The translations under genes were made by a program, and so were the position numbers. DNA of 5,818 nt from Bacteroidota bacterium (GTDB lineage: Bacteria > Bacteroidota > Bacteroidia > Cytophagales > Hymenobacteraceae), in contig JAFADQ010000405.1 in the NCBI GenBank assembly GCA_023424725.1, forward strand, positions 1 to 5,818, read 5' to 3'. The number at the start of each line of letters is the position of its first letter. Within the stretch, counting starts at the first letter, position 1. The notes below the pieces were generated by a model, which searched no databases, had not been told where the DNA came from, and saw only the letters and a program-made list of their open reading frames with translations. Shown piece by piece: positions 1-5,151 of the stretch.

Positions 1-1190
1 AGCGCGAGCAGAAAGGCGAAGAGCACGATCATGTTCAGCGAGAAATCTATGGTTGGCATTACCAAAAAGGCAAGGAAACACGAAATCGGCACCGATAAAC
101 CAACGAAAATAGCGTTGGTGGTTCCCATAAAAAACATCAGAATTAGCGTTACCAGCACAAAGCCGATAATGATGGTGTTTATGAGTTCGTGCAGCGTGTT
201 GCGGGTTTCTTTACTGCGGTCGCCGGTTACCGAAATTTTCAGGTCTTTGGGCAAACTTGTGGCCTGCATTCCGGCTAATATTTCCTGAATCTGGTCTGAT
301 GCCGAGATAAGGTTTTCGCCGCTTCGTTTTACTACGTTTAGCGTAATTACCGGCTTTCCGGCAAGGCGGGCAAAACTTTCGCGCTCCTCAAAACCATCTT
401 CTACGCGGGCAATATCTTTCAGGTAAATAGGCGCGCCGGCCATAGACTGAATTACGATATTACCGATCTCGTTCGGGTCGGTGTACTGGCCAACTACGCG
501 CACAGGGCGTTTCATCTCGCCTACACGCACCGAACCACCCGATACGGTCATGTTCTCTCGGGCAATAGCGGCTTCTATATCGGCAAAGGTTATTTTAGCG
601 GCCTGCATTTTGTGCATGTCCACGTCTATTTTCACCTCCCGATCCAGAGCGCCCACTATGTCTACGCGGGTTATCTCCTTCATGGCCTCTATGCGGTCCT
701 GCAGGTTTTCGGCGTATTTCTTTAAGCGCTCGTTGCTGTAATCGCCCGACAGGTTTATGTACATGATCGGGAATTCGGAGAAGTTGATTTCCTGCACGTT
801 TGGCTCTGCCGGAAGGTCGGTGGGCAGCTCGGGCCGGGCCTTGTCTACGGCGTCTTTCACACGCTGCTTGGCCTCTGTAACCTCCACATCGGTATTAAAC
901 TCTACCTGAATGCTCGAGAAATCCTGCACCGAATTTGAGGTAACCTTTTTAACGCCCGAAAGCGACTTCAGTTCCTGCTCTATCGGCCGGGTTACCAGGT
1001 TCTCCATATCCGATGGCGAGGTGCCCGGATATGCCGTGCCCACATACACCGTCGGGATTACGATATCCGGAAAGTGCTCTTTCTGAAGCTTATCGTAGGC
1101 AATCATCCCAAAAATAGAGATGATTATGGTGATTATATATATACTGGTAACGTTGTCTATCGCCCAGCTTGTTGGTTTAAATTCTTTCAT
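1..1190 (-). CDS. RND-family efflux permease, N-terminal part (runs off left edge)
   Basis: This is the inner-membrane, proton-driven pump of a tripartite efflux system. I translated 396 complete codons from the ATG at 1190-1188 to the window edge, with no stop. Residues 13-32 are a hydrophobic first membrane helix. The conserved RND block follows, with FPDI at 40-43, YPG at 54-56 and VTRPIE at 66-71, then the porter region with the VEFNTD stretch at 96-101 and an LP at 122-123. A second helix lies near 337-356 and a third starts near 361, with the typical GLSVPIS segment at 364-370. Family members are usually about 1,000-1,060 residues, so roughly 60% is missing, including helix 4 and its proton-relay acidic residues. 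Drug-type (HAE) and metal-type (HME) substrates cannot be separated here; the N-terminus resembles generic Bacteroidota HAE-like permeases. The ATG is the only good start, because the upstream frame has no ATG before a stop near 1257. It is the last visible gene of the tetR-tolC-adaptor-permease operon. Confidence 0.95.
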   Translation of the reverse strand, partial: MKEFKPTSWAIDNVTSIYIITIIISIFGMIAYDKLQKEHFPDIVIPTVYVGTAYPGTSPSDMENLVTRPIEQELKSLSGVKKVTSNSVQDFSSIQVEFNTDVEVTEAKQRVKDAVDKARPELPTDLPAEPNVQEINFSEFPIMYINLSGDYSNERLKKYAENLQDRIEAMKEITRVDIVGALDREVKIDVDMHKMQAAKITFADIEAAIARENMTVSGGSVRVGEMKRPVRVVGQYTDPNEIGNIVIQSMAGAPIYLKDIARVEDGFEERESFARLAGKPVITLNVVKRSGENLISASDQIQEILAGMQATSLPKDLKISVTGDRSKETRNTLHELINTIIIGFVLVTLILMFFMGTTNAIFVGLSVPISCFLAFLVMPTIDFSLNMIVLFAFLLA

Positions 1191-1196
1191 GATTAT

Positions 1197-1388
1197 AGTA
1201 TTGCGTAATGCGTAGTGCGTAGTGCGACTTAGAACCCGGGTCGGAATTCCACTATCTCAAAAAGCAATGCGCTGTACAATTTACTTAATGCCTTCAACAT
1301 ATTTCAGAAGTGAGTAGTTATTGCGTAGATAGAAAAATCGTAGGTTAACTTCTTTTGTCGCACTACGCAATACGGTCTACGCACTACT
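1197..1388. repeat. 192-bp element with 32-bp imperfect terminal inverted repeats
   Basis: The arms are 1197-1228 and 1357-1388. Their reverse complements match at 27 of 32 positions, and the inner 13 bases (1216-1228 with 1357-1369) match perfectly. The arms are built from tandem heptamers: TGCGTAA at 1202, TGCGTAG at 1209 and 1216, then TGCGAC. A further related piece, TATTGCGTAG, lies inside at 1319-1328. The element fills nearly all of the gap between the adaptor and permease genes, so an RNA copy could fold into a long stem with a loop of about 128 nt. The right arm contains the adaptor stop codon, and the left arm ends 6 bp before the permease ATG. No target-site duplication is evident. 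It could be a MITE or REP-like dispersed repeat, or a locally grown heptamer repeat. The inverted repeat is certain; its nature is inferred. Confidence 0.85.
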
Positions 1389-2526
1389 TCTGGGCTACCG
1401 GCTCTTTAAAACTAACCGCCTGCCCCTCGTTTAGCTGCTGGTAACCGGTGCTGATTACTTTGTCGCCGGGTGTTATTCCTTCCAGAATCTCGATTCTGCC
1501 GCCGGAGCTGCGGCCGGTGGTTACCTGTTTTTTGCGCACTACCTGCTTGCCTTCTTCGGCAGCTGCTACAAACACAAATTGCCCGCGGTCGTCTTTTTGC
1601 ACCAGGTTAACGGGCAGGGTAATGGCGGCCGGGTTGGTGTAGTCGTTTACCTTTATAACGGCCACTAAATTGGGCCTCACAGGTAGGTTGGCCGGTATGT
1701 CGGCTTCTATGGTAAAGGTGCGGTTAGTAGGGTTAATGGCTTTGCTTACCACGCGTACCTTTGTTTGGAAATCAATATCCAGATCGGGCAGTCTTACCTG
1801 CGCTTCGTCGCCTTCTTTTATGCGCGCCGCGTAGGCTTCCGACACCTCGGCCATCAGTTTGGTTTTATCCAGGTTTACTACGCGCACAATACCTATTCCG
1901 GGGCTTACCGCTTCGCCAATTTTTGGGTTTACCTGGTCTACGGTGCCGTTTATGGGCGATGTAATGCGGTACATGGCCACCTGCTCCTGCATGCTGCTTA
2001 AGCGGCGCTCTAAAGATTCTTTGTTGCTTTTAGCCTGTAAGAACTGTATTTCTGTGCCGATTTTCTGGTCCCAAAGGCGCTTTTGCTTTTCGTACACAGT
2101 GTTGGCCAGGTCTAATTGCGTGCGCACTTCGGCAAGGTTTACGGCTACCGCGGCATCGTCTAAAGTTGCCAATAGCTGGCCTTTCTTCACCTTATCGCCG
2201 GGTTGCACCTTAATAGAAGTTAATACGCCCGGTACTTTTGGGCTCACGTTCACGTTTTGGTCGGCATCTATGCGGCCCTGCACTTCTATATAATGCTTAA
2301 AAGTATCTTTGGCGGCAGGCGTTACGGCCACTACTTCTGCTACTACCGTAGCGCCCGTGTTTTTGCCCTCCGCAGCCAGTTCTTTCTCCAGCGCCGCTAT
2401 TTTTTGCTGGGTTTCGGTTTGCTGTTTGCGCAGCGCATTTAGTTGCTCTTCTTTGCTGCCCTCGCCTCCGCCGCAACTAACGGCCAAAAACGCGAAAACA
2501 GTAGCTATAAATATGTTCGATTTCAT
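1384..2526 (-). CDS. RND efflux periplasmic adaptor (membrane fusion protein), lipoprotein
   Basis: This 380-residue adaptor would bridge the RND permease and the TolC channel in the periplasm. The N-terminus is a lipoprotein signal peptide with a hydrophobic core and the lipobox-like AVSC at 15-18, so Cys18 is the likely lipidated residue. Residues about 24-53 are a charged, heptad-like coiled coil (KEEQLNALRK onward), an N-terminal addition often seen in Bacteroidota adaptors. The first half of a lipoyl-like domain follows, with VSPKVPGVLTSIKVQPGD and KVKKGQLLATLDD. An alpha-helical hairpin spans about 130-186. The second lipoyl half has ITSPINGTV and GEAVSPG, and beta-barrel and membrane-proximal domains run to the end. 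Length is normal for the HlyD/AcrA family. The ATG lies 25 bp after the tolC stop, with A-rich sequence before it and no Shine-Dalgarno motif. The TAG stop lies inside the neighbouring inverted-repeat element, so the last residues may have been reshaped by its arrival. Confidence 0.96.
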   Translation of the reverse strand: MKSNIFIATVFAFLAVSCGGGEGSKEEQLNALRKQQTETQQKIAALEKELAAEGKNTGATVVAEVVAVTPAAKDTFKHYIEVQGRIDADQNVNVSPKVPGVLTSIKVQPGDKVKKGQLLATLDDAAVAVNLAEVRTQLDLANTVYEKQKRLWDQKIGTEIQFLQAKSNKESLERRLSSMQEQVAMYRITSPINGTVDQVNPKIGEAVSPGIGIVRVVNLDKTKLMAEVSEAYAARIKEGDEAQVRLPDLDIDFQTKVRVVSKAINPTNRTFTIEADIPANLPVRPNLVAVIKVNDYTNPAAITLPVNLVQKDDRGQFVFVAAAEEGKQVVRKKQVTTGRSSGGRIEILEGITPGDKVISTGYQQLNEGQAVSFKEPVAQK

Positions 2527-2551
2527 GATTTATGTTTGTGTGCTGTGTGGT

Positions 2552-3898
2552 TTAGTATAAAGTGCCCTGGGCTTTTTGTAAATCAACCTGCGAAATTACG
2601 AGGTCGTATAAGGCGTTAAAATAATTGGTTTCGGCTTCTTTAAGCGCGGTTTCTGCGGTTACCACCTCTATATTGCTGCCCACGCCTTCTCTAAATTTAA
2701 TACCGGTAACTCGGGCTACTTCGCGCGCCAGTGTCATGTTGCGTTTAGATATTTCGAGCTGCTCCAGAGAGTTTTGCACGTTGGTAGCGGCTTGCTGATT
2801 CTGCAGATCTATGGCTTGTTTAAGCTCGTTAAAGCCGTTATCTACCTTTTTTAGGTTTAGCTTTGCCTGCTGCACGAGGTAGTTACGCTGTAACCCATCA
2901 AAAATTGGCATCTGCAGGCTTACTCCAATGTTGTGGTACTGAAAATAGCGGTTGCTAATGTCTTTGGTAAGATCTGCGAAAGCGGTGGTTTGGGTCATGG
3001 CGCCGTAGCGGCCGCTCAGAAACAGCTTTGGGTAATAGCCGGCGCGGTTGTTCTTAAGATCAAGCGTGCTGAGTTCTTTCTGGGTTTCCAGAATAGAGTA
3101 CTCTATGCGCTTGCTGTAATCGGTGTTGGTTGCCGATTGCCGGGCATCTATTTCTATATCGCGCAGGTTGCCTGTTAGCGATAGTTGCTCGGTTTGCGGC
3201 ATGCCCATCTGGTATTTTAATAGCTGGTAAGAAAGCTGCTGCAAACGGATAATTTTCTCGCGCTCGGCTTTCAGGTTATTCAGCGAAACCTCTATGCGGT
3301 CGGCATCAATGCTCTCGGCAAAGCCTTCGTTAAACATGGCGCGGGTCTGGCGCAAAACGGTATCGAGGCGGCTTATGTTCTGATCTACCAGGGCCATGCG
3401 CGAATCGGTAACCAGCACGGTATAATAGGCGCGGGTTACGGCATCGGCCACCTCTATTTCGGTTTGGTGCAACTGCTTCCGCGATAGCTCAGTGTAAGTT
3501 CTCGATGCCTTTAACCCGATCAGGTAAGACCCATCGAACAAAAGCTGGCTGAACGTGAGCCCGGCCGACCCCGAATACGAAAGCGGGCTTTGCAGGCCTA
3601 TCAGCTCGTCGGCTGGCCCGTCGGGAATAAACGCTCCCGGTAAAAAGAACGGCTGCTGGCCGCGCGCAGCATCTACCGCGCCATTTATCTGGGGCAGGCC
3701 AATAGCCCGTATCTCTCCCACTTTTGCTTTTGCTATTTCGGTATCTATGCGGGCATTCTGCACTGTGGCGCGGTGCTCTATGCCGTATTTTATTGCCTCC
3801 TGAAGGCCCATTTTTTGCCCTCCGGAGCCTTGCGCGCTGCTTTGCTGCAGGCCAGTGGCCGCCACCAAAAATGCGGCAAGGACGAGTAGTTTTTTCAT
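2552..3898 (-). CDS. TolC-family outer-membrane efflux protein
   Basis: This 448-residue protein is the expected outer-membrane exit duct of the pump. A Sec signal peptide occupies residues 1-22 (MKKLL, hydrophobic core, then SSA before Q23). The mature part shows the two-fold outer-membrane efflux protein repeat. The first half starts with LQEAIKYGIEHRATVQNARIDTEIAKAKVGEIRA in helix-forming sequence, and has LPQINGAVDA as its first strand and LTFSQLLFDGS as its second. The second half has YYPKLFLSGRYG and VSLQMPIFDGLQ, which are the corresponding strands, followed by long Gln/Asn/Leu-rich helices to the C-terminus. The repeated pattern of 'P-x-L/I-x-x-x' then '(L/P)-(L/I)-FDG' is diagnostic of the family. 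Length is normal. It lies 23 bp downstream of the tetR stop and 25 bp upstream of the adaptor, so cotranscription is likely. Confidence 0.96.
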   Translation of the reverse strand: MKKLLVLAAFLVAATGLQQSSAQGSGGQKMGLQEAIKYGIEHRATVQNARIDTEIAKAKVGEIRAIGLPQINGAVDAARGQQPFFLPGAFIPDGPADELIGLQSPLSYSGSAGLTFSQLLFDGSYLIGLKASRTYTELSRKQLHQTEIEVADAVTRAYYTVLVTDSRMALVDQNISRLDTVLRQTRAMFNEGFAESIDADRIEVSLNNLKAEREKIIRLQQLSYQLLKYQMGMPQTEQLSLTGNLRDIEIDARQSATNTDYSKRIEYSILETQKELSTLDLKNNRAGYYPKLFLSGRYGAMTQTTAFADLTKDISNRYFQYHNIGVSLQMPIFDGLQRNYLVQQAKLNLKKVDNGFNELKQAIDLQNQQAATNVQNSLEQLEISKRNMTLAREVARVTGIKFREGVGSNIEVVTAETALKEAETNYFNALYDLVISQVDLQKAQGTLY

Positions 3899-3921
3899 AT
3901 AAAAATAGTGCTGTGTTTGGC

Positions 3922-4530
3922 TTATTCTTCTTCGGCAACGTGCCTGTATTTATTTATCATTTTGTGGCCTTTAAGGGTAGAGATGCCCAGCATAAAATGC
4001 TCGAGGCAGGCCATTTGCACCTTGTTTATCTGGAATTTATTGGCCGGAAAAACATGCTGATCAAAAGCAATATCGAGGTAGGCTACGCGCAGTCGGCTCA
4101 GTATTTCCACGTCCAGATCGGCGCGGTACAGCTTTTCTTCCATGCCTCGCCGCAGGTTTTCTTTTATCTTGCCCAATATGAAATCGCATTTATGATTCAG
4201 CCATAAATTCCAGGTTTCGGGGTGGTATTTTTTCAGGTCGTAAAAAATAGACGGGTGAATTTTAGCGAACACGTCGCGCATCATCTCCATCATCAGAAAC
4301 AACTCGTGCAGCGCATTTTTAGATTCTTCTCTTTTCTCTTCGCAACTGCATTGTATGTATTTCAGATAATTCTCGATAGCAGAATGCACAATGGCGTCTT
4401 TGTTATCGAACCACTTATAAAGTGTTTTCTTAGAGATGCTCATTTGCCGGCAAATATCATCCATCGAAACAGATTTTATTCCGTTCTGCTGAAACAAATC
4501 AAAAGCCGTAGTAATAATCTTTTCCTGCAC
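3922..4530 (-). CDS. TetR/AcrR-family transcriptional regulator, probable repressor of the efflux operon
   Basis: This 202-residue protein has the TetR DNA-binding domain at its N-terminus. Helix 1 is QEKIITTAFDLFQQNG (2-17) and the helix-turn-helix lies at about 21-42, with VSMDDICRQM, SISKKTLYKWF and then DNKDAIV. The C-terminal 150 residues are a helical ligand-binding and dimerisation region with no recognisable specificity. The start is a GTG at 4530-4528. The upstream frame contains no ATG before its stop at 4635-4633, and the first internal Met is residue 23, inside the DNA-binding domain. The GTG start gives a standard short TetR N-terminus and fits a predicted transcription start about 20-25 nt upstream. 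It is the first gene of the pump operon, which suggests that it controls its own operon. Repressor function is inferred from the family and from the dyad over the promoter. The inducing ligand is unknown. Confidence 0.94.
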   Translation of the reverse strand: MQEKIITTAFDLFQQNGIKSVSMDDICRQMSISKKTLYKWFDNKDAIVHSAIENYLKYIQCSCEEKREESKNALHELFLMMEMMRDVFAKIHPSIFYDLKKYHPETWNLWLNHKCDFILGKIKENLRRGMEEKLYRADLDVEILSRLRVAYLDIAFDQHVFPANKFQINKVQMACLEHFMLGISTLKGHKMINKYRHVAEEE

Positions 4531-4556
4531 GGGGTAGGTAGTTTTAATTTCCGGTG

Positions 4557-4587
4557 CAAAACTATGGAAACAATTTTTGTATCTAAA
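4557..4587 (-). promoter_or_regulatory. Candidate Bacteroidota-type promoter of the tetR-efflux operon
   Basis: Read on the minus strand, TAGTTTTG (4564-4557) matches the Bacteroidota -7 consensus TAnnTTTG at every fixed position. Nineteen bases upstream is TTTA (4587-4584), a three-of-four match to the -33 TTTG. The spacing is within the known 19-21 bp range. Transcription would start about 20-25 nt before the GTG of tetR, giving a short leader. No better match was found between here and 4740 on this strand. Confidence 0.6.
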
Positions 4588-4593
4588 GTTTCC
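4566..4593. promoter_or_regulatory. Candidate TetR operator: GGAAAC-N16-GTTTCC dyad over the tetR promoter
   Basis: GGAAAC at 4566-4571 and GTTTCC at 4588-4593 are perfect inverted half-sites spanning 28 bp. On the minus strand one half-site lies directly upstream of the -33 box and the other ends one base before the -7 box, so a bound protein would block RNA polymerase. Some TetR-family operators, such as that of QacR, have a similar 28-bp span. A related dyad at 4674-4710 repeats the half-site. Assignment to the adjacent TetR protein is inferred from position. Confidence 0.55.
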
Positions 4594-4673
4594 GCTTGCA
4601 AAAATTACAATTTTTATTGCATTAACCAGATTTTAAGCTAGTTACAATCACCAGTATTTTCTAAAAATAAAAA

Positions 4674-4710
4674 CTTTGGAAACGCTTACTGGTTGCCAAT
4701 GTTCCCAAAG
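4674..4710. promoter_or_regulatory. Second dyad with related half-sites (upstream operator candidate)
   Basis: CTTTGGAAAC (4674-4683) and GTTCCCAAAG (4701-4710) are inverted repeats matching at 9 of 10 positions. Their GGAAAC and GTTCCC cores span 29 bp, one base more than in the promoter dyad. A third half-site, GTTGCCAA (4692-4699), also pairs with TTGGAAAC (4676-4683) at 7 of 8 positions. The centre lies about 113 bp from the centre of the promoter dyad. It could be an auxiliary site for the same regulator, or the control site of a lost or unseen divergent promoter. No convincing promoter boxes accompany it. Confidence 0.4.
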
Positions 4711-4888
4711 TACAAAACCGGAGGGCTATCTACCCTATAGTTTACCTGCTGCGAAGGCAAAGAAAAACCGGCCTGCTGACAACGGTATGGCAGTGTAACT
4801 TTTACAGATCTGGATTTTTTTCTGAAAGGCTGCGAATGGTAAAAATAGTGGTGCTACAGGCTAATTCCTGGTAAGAAATAATAGAAAA

Positions 4889-5073
4889 ATGAAGACAATA
4901 GATTGGGTATAATCGTTGCTTTGGTTACAATTATTATGCAGGAAATTGTGCCGGTTTACTATTCGGGGTTATTGCCTTTTAAGACAGAAAATGAGCGTGT
5001 ACTGCATCGGTATTTGGTCCTAGCAGTTAGTTTAGAGAAACAGAGCCCCTGTAGCTCAAACATTACTATTTGA
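4889..5073 (+). pseudogene. Possible frameshifted small membrane-protein ORF
   Basis: An ATG at 4889-4891 follows the A-rich stretch AAATAATAGAAAA, typical of Bacteroidota starts. It reads MKTIDWV and then stops at 4910-4912. The frame that overlaps it continues without a stop as a hydrophobic segment, GIIVALVTIIM, followed by QEIVPVYYSGLLPFKTENE, and ends at TGA 5071-5073. One additional G in the GGG run at 4905-4907 would join them into a 62-residue protein with a short charged N-terminus and one membrane segment. Without that change, the intact part from ATG 4936 encodes 45 residues. I do not recognise the family. It may be a decayed gene, a sequencing slip, or chance. Confidence 0.25.
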
Positions 5074-5077
5074 TTTT

Positions 5078-5095
5078 ATTACTTTTAAAAGTAAT
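5078..5095. promoter_or_regulatory. Perfect 18-bp palindrome upstream of the plus-strand gene
   Basis: ATTACTTTT at 5078-5086 is followed directly by its exact reverse complement AAAAGTAAT at 5087-5095. It ends 56 bp before the ATG at 5152. Just downstream, TAGCTTTA (5102-5109) matches the Bacteroidota -7 consensus TAnnTTTG except for its last base. The palindrome would then cover the area between the -33 and -7 boxes, as an operator does. No clear -33 box is visible, so the promoter itself is weakly supported. There is no loop and little GC, so it is a poor terminator. Confidence 0.4.
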
Positions 5096-5151
5096 TAATT
5101 GTAGCTTTAGCTCAATATTATTGAAATCACTCAGTCACTATAACGCCTGCT

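Larger units (their letters stand above)
4531..5151. other. Divergent intergenic region (621 bp)
   Basis: This stretch separates the minus-strand efflux operon from the plus-strand secreted-protein gene. It holds the tetR promoter and its dyad (4557-4593), an AT-rich palindrome AAAAATT-AC-AATTTTT (4600-4615), the second dyad (4674-4710), a possible small broken ORF (4889-5073) and an 18-bp palindrome (5078-5095). Between about 4711 and 4888 I see only short weak inverted repeats, such as AGGG/CCCT at 4722-4736 and CAGG/CCTG at 4857-4870. I see no tRNA, CRISPR or insertion-sequence signature. Confidence 0.7.

Noticed and set aside
1191..1383. Promoter for a separately transcribed permease gene
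   Set aside because: I found no TAnnTTTG box at suitable spacing on the minus strand; the gap is better explained by the inverted-repeat element.
1859..2293. Plus-strand 144-residue ORF antisense to the adaptor gene
   Set aside because: It is a shadow of the adaptor coding sequence, with a Ser/Thr/Cys-rich composition and no recognisable family.
3489..3938. Minus-strand 149-residue ORF overlapping tolC and the tetR end
   Set aside because: It is an alternative frame of the well-supported tolC gene, rich in Arg, Pro and Ala as GC-driven shadow frames are, with no signal or domain.
3724..4206. Plus-strand 160-residue ORF antisense to tolC and tetR
   Set aside because: It crosses two convincing minus-strand genes and their junction; no domain or signal peptide is seen.
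4600..4615. AT-rich palindrome AAAAATT-AC-AATTTTT
   Set aside because: In very AT-rich promoter DNA a 7-bp A/T palindrome is easily due to chance, and it has no GC stem to act as a terminator. It is noted only in the intergenic entry.
4222..4641. Plus-strand 139-residue ORF antisense to tetR
   Set aside because: It is antisense to a clear TetR gene, shows no domain, and runs through the tetR promoter region.
4722..4736. AGGG/CCCT hairpin with a 7-nt loop, considered as a terminator
   Set aside because: The stem is only 4 bp, it lacks a following T run, and no gene ends nearby on either strand.
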